Positions 12,150 through 21,870 are shown, counted from the first letter of the stretch. The stretch is 64,000 nucleotides of DNA from Eonycteris spelaea (GCA_003508835.1 PUFA01000006.1:6014001-6078000), one strand, 5' to 3'. A program made the numbers and translations. The notes: generated by a model from the sequence alone, not told the origin.

Positions 12150-12560
12150 GAGCAGGAACAGATACCTTGCCGTCCAACCACCAAGGTAATTAATATTCCA
12201 TTAACAAGGCTATTACAACTCCTGAATAGAAATATGCTTCATCTTAAGGTGCGAAGCCCACTTCTAAGTGAGGTGTAACAGCTGAATAAGCATACCTGCT
12301 GATTTATGTCCATAAAACTTAATTTATTAGCAATGTCTTAATTGTGGTGGTGCGTATAGTCCCTGAGCCATTAGCAAAATCCTCTAAAAGCCGCTGACGA
12401 GAATAATATGCCCAATAAATGGGATGAGCAGCACTTTTTCTGCTTCTAAGGCTATAGACTTGCTAATAAGGCTGGGCTGGTCTTTTAATGGAGTGGCCAA
12501 GCGGGCGGGAGGGAGATCCCAGAGAATGTGATGGAAGGTGGCCTCTTCCTGTGCCACACA
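12150..12560. promoter_or_regulatory. Candidate conserved non-coding element, homeobox-motif rich
   Basis: Repeat-free, AT-rich block holding TAATTAAT (12187-12194), a posterior-HOX-like CCATAAAAC (12310-12318), CTTAATTG (12337-12344, NK2-like) and TGTGGTGG next to it. It has no open frame of interest. The look is that of a vertebrate developmental enhancer, but conservation is inferred, not measured. Confidence 0.4.
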
Positions 12561-12734
12561 GCTGTGTTTTGAAGGATGGATGATATTTGGATCTGTGGAT
12601 ATACTGGGAGAGGTGGAGGGGACAGGAGAAGGTCCTCCAAGCATATTGGTGGCAAGAGGTAGATCTAGAGATGTGCAACTCCAATGAGTGGTTCAGTTTG
12701 GCTGGGAAATAACTCGTAGTTTTATGTATTGCCT

Positions 12735-12768
12735 TTTCTCTCTCTCTCTCTCTCTCTCCCTCCCTCCA
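12735..12768. repeat. (TC)n / (CCCT)n low-complexity tract
   Basis: Polypyrimidine TC repeat grading into CCCTCCCT. Confidence 0.93.
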
Positions 12769-13557
12769 TCTTTTCTCCTAGCACTGGCAAGAACTTGGTC
12801 CTGAATTTAGCATACACGGTACCTTACTTAGTATTTCAATGTCCCCATGAATGCCAAGAGGTGGACCTTGATCCCCTCTCACAGGGATTTAGATGCTTCC
12901 CCTCAGCAATGGAAGCCTGGTAGAGCCAACAATTCACAGGCATTAAAGGGCATATATTTCACACACTGCAGTATCCATTTAGATGAATTTAGGTTACAAA
13001 ACAGAGTATTTTACCTCCTCTTGGAACTCTAATGGTCTAAGAAGAATCATGTTCTTTCTTCTTCCTATTTTCTCCCCATACGGGAAGGAAAGGTATTAGA
13101 ATATCATGATTAAGGGAGGCAATTCCAATGGTCACTGCCAAGGACACCAGAAGTTCTCCATTTCTTCGATGGACATCGTTTTATGAAAAGAACAAATGGA
13201 AAAAATGAATCGAATAAATACACTCCCAGGCTGCTATAGCATCAAGTGTCATTACCCAGCTTCTGCTGGTAGCTATGCGCCACCCCTCCCTACTGTCACT
13301 GTCCAGGCAGAGGCATCAGAGAGCTCAAGGCTTCCATATTCCTGAATGGGATACACTAGAGTCCTGCTGGGTCTGCCTGAGATACTTGTTCTAGCCAGCC
13401 CAACTTTTGTGCTTAAGTTACTTTGAATCAGAGTTCTGTTACTTGGTTAGTGTAGTCTGCCAGCTATCACCCAGTACTTTTCGTCTAAACAAAGCAAGAC
13501 GAGAATTACCAACCTAAAGAAAAGACAGGACCCTCGAGAAGCTGTCAAAATCCTGTT
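12769..13557. other. Unassigned unique DNA
   Basis: No repeat or gene recognised between the TC tract and the old L1. Confidence 0.5.
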
Positions 13558-14937
13558 CTAATATATTTTTAAAATCAACTTTATTGAGATATAATTTACA
13601 TACAATAAAATTCACATGTTTTAGGCATACAGGTTGATGATTTTTGATAAAGGTGTATACCCATTTAACTACCATCTCAGTTAATGCAAGGAACACTTCC
13701 ATCTCCCCAGAAAGTTTCCTGGTGCCCCCAATGCCAATTAGCTGTCTAGTATGTCATATAAACTGAAGCCCATAAATCATACAACATGTAGCTCTTTTTA
13801 TCTGGGTTCATTTACTTTATAATTATTGAGATTCATTCATGTTATTGAGTGTATTAATGTTCATTTTATTGCAGAGTAGTGTTTCATTGTCTGGATATGA
13901 AATAATATGTTTATCCTTTCACCTATTGATGGATGTTTGGGTTTTGTTTTGTTTTGTTTTGTTTTCCAGTTTGGGACTATTACAAATACATTTCTTTCAG
14001 ATAAATATGTAAGAATAGAATTTCTGGGTTGTATAAATGTATGTTTAACTTTGTAGGAAACTGCCAAATTTTTTCCGAAGTGGTTGTACCATCACACATT
14101 CTCAGCAGCAGTGTATGAGAATTCCAGTGCTTCCAGATCCTAATCATCTGATCTTGGAATTGTCTGTCTTTTAAATTTTAGTCATTTCAGTGGTTGCGAA
14201 GTGCTATCTTATTTTGGTTTTACTTTGCATTTCTCTGATGATTAATGTGGAATATCTTTCATGTGTTTATTGGCCTTTTGTATATGTTTTATGAAGTGCT
14301 TTTTGAATTTTGCCTATTGAAAAAAAATTGAGTAGTTTTTAAAATGTATTCTGTATACAAGCTCCTTTACCAATATATGTGATGCAAATATTTTCTCCTA
14401 GGCCGTGGCGTGCCTTTTCTTGATAGTGTCTCTTAAAGAACACAGTGTTTTATTTTGATTAAGTTTAATTTATCTTTTTTCTTTTTATAACTAATGCTTC
14501 ATTTTTTCTGTCTTAGAAATCATGGCCTAATCTAAAATTGAAAAGATTTTCTCCTATAAGATTTCTTTTAGAAATTTTATAGTTTTAAGTTTTATGTTTA
14601 CACCTATAATTCATTTCAAAATAATTGTGTGTAGTATGAGGTAGAGGTTGAGTTTCCTTTTTTTCATCTGACTATCCAGTTGTTCTAACATCATTTGTTT
14701 AAAACATTATTCTTTTCCCATTGAGTTATGTTGGTGCCTATGTTGTAGAAAATCAATTGGTCATATATACATTGACCTACTCCTGGACACTCTAGTCTGT
14801 TCAATTGATCTCCATGTTTACCTTTATACCAATATCATTCTATCTTGATAACTGTAACTTTACAGCATAAATCTCGAAATCATAGTGTAAATTCTCCAAC
14901 TTTCTTCTTTTTCTCCTATTTTATTTTAGCTATTTCA
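13558..14937 (-). mobile_element. Old L1 LINE, 3' UTR and ORF2 part (left segment)
   Basis: Minus-strand L1 (L1M/L1ME age). Plus-strand landmarks: 'TCAACTTTATTGAGATATAA' at 13576 (3' UTR), 'TGATGGATGTTTGGGTTTTG' near 13927, 'GGAAACTGCCAAATTTTTTC' near 14057, 'CTTTACCAATATATGTGATG' near 14365 and 'CAATTGATCTCCATGTTTAC' near 14802. ORF2 is fully broken. A 5S retrocopy divides it from the right segment. Confidence 0.92.
14924..14937. repeat. Target-site duplication, left copy
   Basis: TTTTAGCTATTTCA, repeated exactly at 15059-15072. It brackets the 5S rRNA insertion. Confidence 0.9.
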
Positions 14938-15058
14938 TTTTTTTAAAAAAAAATGCCTACACTACCTGGTGTTCCTAGGTGTTCTCCCACCCAAGGACTA
15001 ACCAGGCCTGACACTGTTTAGCTTCCAAGAGCAGACAGGATCAGGCACGTTCAGGGTG
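14938..15058 (-). pseudogene. Retrotransposed 5S rRNA pseudogene
   Basis: The complement of 14955-15058 aligns with vertebrate 5S rRNA from about nucleotide 15 (CACCCTGAACG...) to the end (...GTAGGC), with roughly 86 of 104 positions matching by eye and most changes C>T or G>A. The first ~14 nucleotides are missing. On the sense strand the 3' end runs into nine T (14945-14953 complement), like a pol III terminator, then seven A (14938-14944 complement), then the target duplication. It is therefore an L1-machinery retrocopy, not a functional 5S gene. 5S-derived SINEs are known in some mammals such as fruit bats; one copy cannot separate a SINE from a simple retropseudogene. Confidence 0.93.
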
Positions 15059-15072
15059 TTTTAGCTATTTCA
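15059..15072. repeat. Target-site duplication, right copy
   Basis: Exact second copy of the 14-bp sequence at 14924-14937. Confidence 0.9.
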
Positions 15073-15842
15073 GATCCTTTGGCTTTCCACTTGGTTTTAG
15101 AATCAGTTTGTCAATTTATACCCCCCCAAAAAATGTCTAGGATTTTGATTGAGATTGTGTTGAATTTATAGATCAATTTGGAGAGAATGGAGAATTTAAC
15201 AAAACTGAGTTTTCTAATCTATGACTATGGTGTATCTCACCATTGACTTAGATCTTATTTAATTTCTCGCAGTAATTTTTCATAACTTTCAGTGTAGAGG
15301 TATTGCAATCTTTTCTTAAATTTATTCTAAGCATTTTTTTATTTGGCACTATAGCAAATCATATTATTTAAAAATGTTTATTTTCCTATTGTTTGTTGCT
15401 AAGATTTAGAAATACAATTGATTTTTTATGTATTAATATTTTATTCTTATTTGTTCTATTAGATTTTTTTCAGTAAGTTTCTTAATATTTTCTACAATTA
15501 TGACATTCGCAAAAAAAAACACATTTAACTTTTTCCTTTCTAATCTTTATGACTTCTAGTTTTAATCTTCCTTTTTTGTTTTCTTACTGTACTGGCTTGG
15601 ACCTCCAATTCAAAGCTTTATAGAAATGGTAAAGAGTGGACATCCTCACCTTGTTCTTGATACGAGGACAAAAACATTAAGTATAATGTTAGATGTAGTA
15701 TTTTGTTCATTTTTTAATAAATGCCCTCCACCACATTTAGGAATTTCCTTCTAAGTTTGCTAAGAGTTTCGTTTTGGTCATAAGTCTTTGCAGTATAATT
15801 CCACATTCATGATGATTTAGGTATTTCCTGTAAGTTAAAATT
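15073..15842 (-). mobile_element. Old L1 LINE, ORF2 part (right segment)
   Basis: Continuation of the L1 across the 5S insertion: 'TTTAGAATCAGTTTGTCAAT' near 15097, 'GATTGAGATTGTGTTGAATT' near 15147, 'TATAGATCAATTTGGAGAGA' near 15167, and 'CTCACCTTGTTCTTGATACG' near 15645. All are antisense to L1 ORF2 reverse-transcriptase sequence. Frames are broken. Confidence 0.92.
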
Positions 15843-15844
15843 AA

Positions 15845-16747
15845 TATTACACCAAGAGAAATTTTGGAAGAAAAAAAATTAAAATGTAAAAATTGCAGTT
15901 TAAGGATAACTGAAAGAAAATATAGAAAAATCTTTTTATTTTTTATAATTTAATGGTATAAAAGTCCTCTCTAAGCATGACCCCAAAAATAGAAACCATA
16001 AGAAAAAATTTATTAGAGTATATTAGATTGTAAATTGCTATTCTAATGATGTCATAAACAAATATAGAAAGCTAATTAACATCTGATTAAAAGTGTATGC
16101 AACATATATGATAGCTAAGTAGTTGTTATTTCTAATATATGAAGTTTGTATATATCAATAAAATTAGAACAATCTCATAAATAATGAGCAAAGGTATGAA
16201 TAAACAATTTACAAAAGTAATGCAAGTATCCAACAAAAGTATGAAAAGATGCTCAATGGCAACAATAATAAAATAAACTCAAATTAAACAATTAAGGTTA
16301 TTTGGTAAGTTTGCAGAGGTTCACAGATTGATCGCATTTAGTGTCAAAGAGGTTGTTAGGGTTGTTGGTGGGAGAGCAAATTTTTATGATATCATTGGAA
16401 GGTACTTTGCTAATATTTATCAAAAATCTTTTAAAAGTGCGTAACCCTGAACCCCACAATTTTACTTCTAGGAACTTACTCTAAACCAATAATCAAACAA
16501 GTGAGAAAAGATTTGTATATAAGGATGTTTATTGCAAACTATTGATAACATTAAGTTTTGGATATAACCTACAAATCTATTAGCAGGAACCTGATTAATT
16601 CCACTGTAGCCATTCAGTAGAATACTGTGTAACTATTTAAATGAACTGTGTGGATTTATGTTTATTGAAATGTAAAGATTTCTCCTTGTTAAATTAAAGA
16701 TGGTAGGTATATATTAAGATCCCACTTGTGTATTAAGAAAAGGAAAT
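15845..16747 (+). mobile_element. Old L1 LINE, ORF2 end and 3' UTR, sense
   Basis: Plus-strand L1: 'AGTATGAAAAGATGCTCAAT' near 16238, 'CCACAATTTTACTTCTAGGA' near 16455, 'AAGGATGTTTATTGCAAACT' near 16521, 'GTAGAATACTGTGTAACTAT' near 16617, all diverged forms of the ORF2 3' end. It abuts the preceding minus-strand L1 head-to-head. Both copies contain 3' UTR, so they are separate insertions. Confidence 0.85.
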
Positions 16748-16808
16748 GTGCATATGTGTGTATATATGTGTATATATACACACACACATATACACACACA
16801 CGTATATG
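16748..16808. repeat. Mixed (TG/TA/CA)n repeat
   Basis: Alternating TGTGTATATATG then TATACACACACA, expanded from the TG-rich 3' UTR of the L1 that surrounds it. Confidence 0.93.
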
Positions 16809-16866
16809 CTTAATACAATGAATGACACATAGTAGGCACCCAATAAATGTTGACTGGATGAATGTC
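16809..16866 (+). mobile_element. L2 LINE 3' tail
   Basis: 'CACATAGTAGGCACCCAATA' then 'AATGTTGACTGGATGAATG': the L2 3' terminus. L1-like sequence lies on both sides, an unexpected order for an element usually older than L1M. Confidence 0.75.
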
Positions 16867-17010
16867 CAAATTAAAAAGAAAAGGCTAAATGTATGTATAT
16901 CAAATGTTAACAATGAATATGGAGGGTGTTTGGTGATTTTTAAAAGTTTGAAAATTTTTAATGAATGTGTGTTACTTTCATAATCAGAAATAACAATACA
17001 TCTATTTAGT
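16867..17010 (+). mobile_element. Old L1 LINE 3' UTR, continuation
   Basis: 'CAAATGTTAACAATGAATAT' and 'GTGTGTTACTTTCATAATCA' (near 16964) match the end of the 3' UTR of the same L1 family as 15845-16747. Confidence 0.65.
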
Positions 17011-17143
17011 TTCCAGAAAATAAAAGAATCTATAAGACTTGATAATTGATTATAAGTGGAGGTATTGAGGGTTCTGGCCTGTATTTCAGCTTAGGTGACT
17101 GATTACCTTTAGGGTTCTGTTTACATTCAAGATAGGGATATCA

Positions 17144-17226
17144 TGAGGAGGAGGAGGAGGGAGGAGGAGGAGGAGGAGGAGGAGGAGGAGGAGGAGGAGG
17201 AGGAGAGGAGGAGAAGGAGGAGGAGC
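17144..17226. repeat. (GGA)n polypurine tract
   Basis: About 27 GGA/GAG units with two GG irregularities. It encodes a meaningless Glu/Arg run. It probably arose from a GGGGGAGGAG segment of the surrounding antisense L2. Confidence 0.96.
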
Positions 17227-17837
17227 CTGGAGTGTGTGCATTTGTGTTGGTGGTTAAATTCTCTACCTGTGTCTGGAGTGCCAGTGGGGGGCGCTCAGTT
17301 GGATATAGAGAGCTGGAGCCCCAAGAAAGAGGCTGGATTACATATAAATCAATTACTATTGATCCTAAGTCATGAGTCAGCAGTCAACATGTGGTAGTTA
17401 CTGTCATCTCTGTGAGCGTTGCTGCCCAGCAGAGAGGGCAGAGTGAGGGGAGGGCAAGGGCAGCCCTGCAGGATCCCAGCATCTTCAGAGAGGGCAGGAA
17501 GAGCTTCCAGGGAAGGAACCAGAGAAAGAACAGGGAGTTAGAAAGGAGAACCAGCAGAGCGGCATCCTGAAATAATGAGACAAATGCAGCCAAGAGGTCG
17601 ATTGAAGTGCGGAAGGAAAAGCAACCAGTAGATGTGGTAATTAGCAGGGCACCCATGGCCTTGATGGGAGTGATCTCATTAGAGTGGTGGGTACTAAAGT
17701 CAAAATGAAATGAGCTAGGGGTAATGCCATGTGAGCTGGTGGGACAGTAAAGTATATTCAATTTTTAAGAGACACTTGGATGAGAAGGTAAGGCAAGAGC
17801 TATGGTGAGAGCAGCAAGGAGATAGAGGTCAAGAAAA

Positions 17838-17934
17838 AAAATATATGTGTATATATGTGTGTGTATATATGTGTGTGTATATATGTGTGTGTGTGTGTGT
17901 GTGTGTATAGCAAAAAAATATATATATTTTGCTA
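17838..17934. repeat. (TG/TA)n repeat ending in a short palindrome
   Basis: TATGTGTGTGTATATATG units, a GT run at 17885-17906, then TAGCAAAA (17908-17915) mirrored by TTTTGCTA (17927-17934) around an AT-only loop. Confidence 0.9.
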
Positions 17935-18239
17935 GGATGGAGAGATTTGATACGTTTATAAGCCAAAGGGAAGGAGCCAGCTAAAAGAGAGCCTTAAAGA
18001 CACTGGCGATGCACTGTAGTACCACACAGGGGTCAGAACAGGTGGGAGGGGATGAAATCCAGGGCGTGGAGAGAAGGGTTAGTCTTAGACTAGGAGGCAC
18101 CCTTCTTCCACTATGATGGAGAGAAATGGGTGTGGGAGCAGTGGCGGCTGTAGGGTGGGGACAATAATTAGAGGTGGTTCATGCTTGATTTTCTCCAGGA
18201 GGCAAAAGATGCACTCCCTCTTGATGGCGTTTCATCATC

Positions 18240-19150
18240 TCTCTACCAGAAAGATCAGAGTTTTAAGGTTCCCGCTTGATGAAGTTGGCTTGATGCAAAG
18301 CAATAACGAAAGTTGCCAATGGAGAATGTGGCAGGAATCAGCCCGGGTGTCAAATTCACTCAGCCCTTATGTGCAAATAGATAATTACGAGGCATCACCA
18401 CCAGTCGAACCGATCAAGATTCTTCTCGTGCGTAAGCCGGCACATGTTTAAGATATCCAGAATACAGATTTCCGAAATAATGATTCTAATAAACAGTGGT
18501 TATCTTAACTTTATTTTCAGGCCATAAAACACATCCTTTGATAAATTATTTCGCCGTCTATCCCCAAGTGCACCTCTCCATGCAAGACTCCCCTCCCCGG
18601 CCAGCAGCCGCCGGAAAGGCAGCTCCATATATTATTCATTCCAATCAAATAAGACACAGTGGTGCCTCAGTAAACTTGCTTTTCATATCAGAATTGCTCT
18701 TATTGAGTAATACACACTGCAGACCCCAGCTTCCAGCACCAGGCCTGAAATGAGCAATTCTCTCATTGTAATAATGTGCCTCTGTCATCCCCTTATTATC
18801 AGCATGATAAAAGATGAAATATTCACAGATGCTGCCCTCCTAACCTGATCACAGCTTGATATTTGAGCTTTGGAAATGAGTTTTATAAGCTTTAATATAC
18901 TCCTTGGCGGACTGACCCCTGAAATTAAACATTATTACAGAGCGGATATTTAAAAAGCTGGGGCCGCAAATTACATCAAAATGAAAATATTAAGGAGTAT
19001 TACGGATCTACCAAGTGGGAGCTCACAGCTCTGGAAGCTGTGAACGCCGGAGAACTCCGCACGCGGGTGTCAAAAACATCAGAGAAAATAATAACAGCAG
19101 AGACACCTTGACTTCGGTTATTTTATACTTAGGACTAAACGAAATTATTT
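18240..19150. promoter_or_regulatory. Candidate deeply conserved developmental enhancer block
   Basis: About 0.9 kb without recognisable repeats between an L2 and A/T runs. It is AT-rich yet holds roughly two dozen CpG, far more than the decayed sequence around it. It contains homeodomain-type cores (ATAATTACGA 18381-18390, ATTATT, TTAATA), a posterior-HOX-like CCATAAAAC (18522-18530), GATA-type TTATC/GATAA sites, and compact inverted repeats at 19023-19043 and 19048-19059. No long frame or plausible exon is visible. A TTATTTTCAG|G acceptor-like string at 18511-18521 has no matching exon. Enhancer role is inference; no target gene is in the window. Confidence 0.55.
19023..19059. repeat. Two adjacent small inverted repeats
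   Basis: TCACAGCT (19023-19030) / AGCTGTGA (19036-19043) with a 5-base loop, followed by CGGAG (19048-19052) / CTCCG (19055-19059) with a 2-base gap. Both are perfect. Either factor-binding palindromes or tiny hairpins. Confidence 0.6.
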
Positions 19151-19210
19151 GAATGGATTTTTTTTTTCTCCTGTAGGCTAGCTTTCCAGGAGGAAAAAAA
19201 AAAAAAAGCC

Positions 19211-19639
19211 CATTATTCTCAACTTTAGGTTCCTAATACATTTCATGCTTGGTTTAAAGAGGCACCTTCCTTTTTCCCCGCCCCCCCTACCTGGTGCATG
19301 GATAAATAAAAGAAATACCTAAATATAATGAAACCAAAGATCATGCTAAGAAAAAAGTGAGCAAACATGACTAGAAAGAGCCCTGGATTCAATTTCCCCT
19401 GCGATTGGCATTCTGATGGACAGGTTTCTCAGAAACATGGGGGCTGCAGAAAACCAAGGAGAGGAGAGAAGGGAGGTGGTCACAAGCCTGCTGCAGGGCT
19501 GTGGCAGCTTCCACAAGGGACCTGGAGGTGCTCAGGAGCACGGCAAGTCTGCTGGAGCCTCACACAAGATTTCTGTTTGCTTGATAGTGGGGCCTGGAAT
19601 TAGGTAGTACAGATGCAGACCAGTGGTTACTGGTTTTAA
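19211..19639. other. Unassigned unique DNA
   Basis: Follows a T9 run (about 19161) and an A13 run (19195-19207). No recognisable repeat or gene. Confidence 0.5.
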
Positions 19640-19802
19640 TGCCTGACTCTCCTGCTGGACTGAAAGCTTCATCAGGGCAGGAGCTGTGTCTGGCTTGTTC
19701 CCAGCTGTATTCCCAATAGTAATGGCAGGACTCAGATAGGTGGCCCTTAATAAATACTGTATTTGTTAAATGAATGAACACATAAACGAATGAATTAAAA
19801 AA
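19640..19802 (+). mobile_element. L2 LINE 3' end
   Basis: 'CTGAAAGCTTCATCAGGGCA' at 19660, 'GGAGCTGTGTCTGGCTTGTT' and the tail 'TTAATAAATACTGTATTTGT' with AATGAATGAA. The 184-residue minus-strand frame at 19560-20114 runs antisense through this tail and is not a gene. Confidence 0.85.
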
Positions 19803-20354
19803 AACAAATGACTTTCCGTTCTTTTCTTTCCCAGCCCCCATAAAGAACTCCTTGGAGGAGTTCTTCGTCTCCATGGACCTGCAGGGAACACACAAAGAAC
19901 CTTTCCAAGGCCTCATTTTCTTGTATTTACTTGAGTTGGTAAACCTAATTTGTAAATTATACTTAGAGGCTATTCCAAAAATTTTCTTGATGCAATATAC
20001 ACATTTTGCTGTTCTGTTTGCCACTGAAAATTCCTCTTTTGGTTGTTGCTTTTTTATATTCATCTCTTTGAGCCTCAGTTTTCTTAGCTCCAGAATTAGG
20101 ACACTAACACCCAATAGATGAGAGAAACAGTATGTTAGATTCCTTCCCCCTTTAATTCTTTTTCTGGCTCAGAAATGGTACAGGTGCATTAATCAATTCA
20201 AAATAATCTTTTTAAATAAATAATATTCTTTCCCTCAATGTCAGATCAATGTTTTAGGTAGCAAGATTTTCTTTTATAAACCTCAAATGTATTTGTGTAA
20301 TGGGGAATGAAAAAGATATCCATAGCATAGGTGATAAAAACATATATTTTTGAA
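19803..20354. other. Unassigned DNA with a MIR scrap
   Basis: 'TTTGAGCCTCAGTTTTCTTA' near 20067 is a sense MIR core scrap. Nothing else recognised. Confidence 0.45.
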
Positions 20355-20519
20355 TGGCTTCACTGGGGTTTGAGCCCTGACTTTGTCTATTTTTAGCTAT
20401 GAGACTTTAGGCAAGTTACTTAACCTCTTTGAGGCTCTCCATTTGTGGAAATGGGGCAAGCAGTAATGCATACCCCATTTGCCAGCTTCATTGCAAGATA
20501 TACATGTAAAAAATTAAAT
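20355..20519 (+). mobile_element. MIR SINE
   Basis: 'GGGGTTTGAGCCCTGACTTT' (box-B region), 'TAGGCAAGTTACTTAACCTC' near 20408, 'TTTGAGGCTCTCCATTTGTG', and a 'GATATACATGTAAAAAATTA' tail. Confidence 0.9.
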
Positions 20520-21870
20520 ACAAAATCTAAGTATTAGGAGAGAAGAAACAAAAAGGTTATTATATGTAGATCTATGACTGACTATGTAGAAAATCTGAAA
20601 GAAACTATAGACAAATTTTTAGGATTAAAATGAGACTTTAGCAGGTTGTTGGATACAAAATCAATATATAGAAGTCAATTGAATTTGATACACCAATAGC
20701 AATGAGTTTGAAATTTTAAAAAAATTATTCACATTAGCAACAAAAGTATACAAGTACCTATAACACAAACTATAAAAGTTTTTATGGAAAAAATTATAAA
20801 ATTTTTGAAATAAGTTAAACTAAGACCTAAATAAATAGATATATCATGTTCTTGGACAAAATACTCAATATTATAAAGATATAAATTTCTCAAACTGCTC
20901 TTTTGATACAATGCAATTTCAATTAGATTTACAATGAGATGAGAACTTGATAAGCTAATTCACACCCTTATATAGTACAAGCCAAGATCCTTCTAAGAAG
21001 AAGGATAAGCTGTACCAGCTAGCATGGTTTATCATAAAGCTTTAGTAATAAGGCAGTGATAGATAAATAAGACAATGGAACAGAAGAAGGTCCCTAGAAA
21101 CAAATCATGCAAGCATGGAAACTTGATTCCTGATGGAGTGGACAATGAAGATTAGTGAGAAAAAATGGAATATTCAATACATAGTTTTGGGAAAATGGGT
21201 TATCCTTATGGGGAAAAAAAGGAATTTAGTTCTCACCTTACAATCGATACAAAGATAAATTCCATGTGGATTAAATAATTTGAAATGATGAAAAAACTAG
21301 AAAATATTTAGAACACAATATAGGAGGATATTGCCAAAATTTAGAAAACTGACAGTACCAAGTGTTAATAGGGATGCAGGGTTAATAGAAATTCTCATAC
21401 ACTTTTGCTGGGAGTATAAATTTGTATAACCACTTTGGAAAACTTTGTAATTATCTAGCAAAGTTGAACACACATATATGCTATGGCCCAACAAATCATC
21501 CTAGAGTATATCCTAAAGATACTCTTGTACAAAATGTTCACAGCATTATTTCTATAGTAGCAAAGATAATGAATGTAACCAATGCCTACCTACAGTGCAA
21601 CAAAGAAAGAAATTGTGTTAAACTTATAGTGAAATGCTATTCTGAAATAAAAATGAACATATTACTACTATGCAGTGTATTATGTGAGTTAACTAGAATA
21701 AACTTTCAAATCGATGTTGACTGAAAGAAGGAATTCATGGAATACCTACACTATGAGACATGTGAACATGTCAGTAAAACAATATTTTGTTTAGAGATCC
21801 ATACATAGGTAGTAAAACTATAGAGAAATCTAAGAACGATTAAAACAAAATTGAGGATAGTGGTTCCCTA
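20520..21870 (+). mobile_element. Old L1 LINE, ORF2 3' end and 3' UTR, internally deleted
   Basis: Sense L1: 'GTTGTTGGATACAAAATCAA' near 20645, 'TAGCAATGAGTTTGAAATTT' near 20697, 'AGACAATGGAACAGAAGAAG' near 21070, 'CAGCATTATTTCTATAGTAG' near 21541, 'TGCTATTCTGAAATAAAAAT' near 21634. A jump near 21335-21350 skips consensus sequence, indicating an internal deletion. All frames are broken. Confidence 0.88.

Larger units (their letters stand above)
17050..18140 (-). mobile_element. L2 LINE, about 1.1 kb of ORF2, antisense
   Basis: An unusually long L2 piece. Landmarks: 'TTGGATATAGAGAGCTGGAG' near 17299, 'AATGCAGCCAAGAGGTCGAT' near 17583 (L2 antisense AATGCTGCTGAGAGGTCAAG), 'ATTAGAGTGGTGGGTACTAA' near 17677, 'GGAGGGGATGAAATCCAGGG' near 18045. 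The AGG repeat and a TG/TA repeat have expanded within it. The frame is broken. Confidence 0.8.

Noticed and set aside
14938..15058. Functional 5S rRNA gene
   Set aside because: The first ~14 nucleotides are missing, about 18 of 104 positions are changed including internal promoter parts, and target-site duplications show it is a retrocopy.
13558..17010. Single L1 with a twin-priming 5' inversion
   Set aside because: The two opposed L1 parts both include ORF2-end and 3' UTR sequence, so they are two separate insertions lying head-to-head, not one inverted copy.
17143..17397. Glu/Arg-rich protein starting in the GGA tract
   Set aside because: Polypurine repeat read in frame, followed by antisense L2.
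18496..18753. Coding exon after the TTATTTTCAG acceptor-like string
   Set aside because: The 85-residue frame resembles no family I know, starts upstream of the acceptor, and the block looks like regulatory rather than coding sequence. Would need PhyloCSF to overturn.
19560..20114. 184-residue minus-strand open frame, the longest in the window
   Set aside because: It runs antisense through an L2 3' tail and a MIR scrap, has no recognisable domain, and no splice or promoter context; a chance frame.
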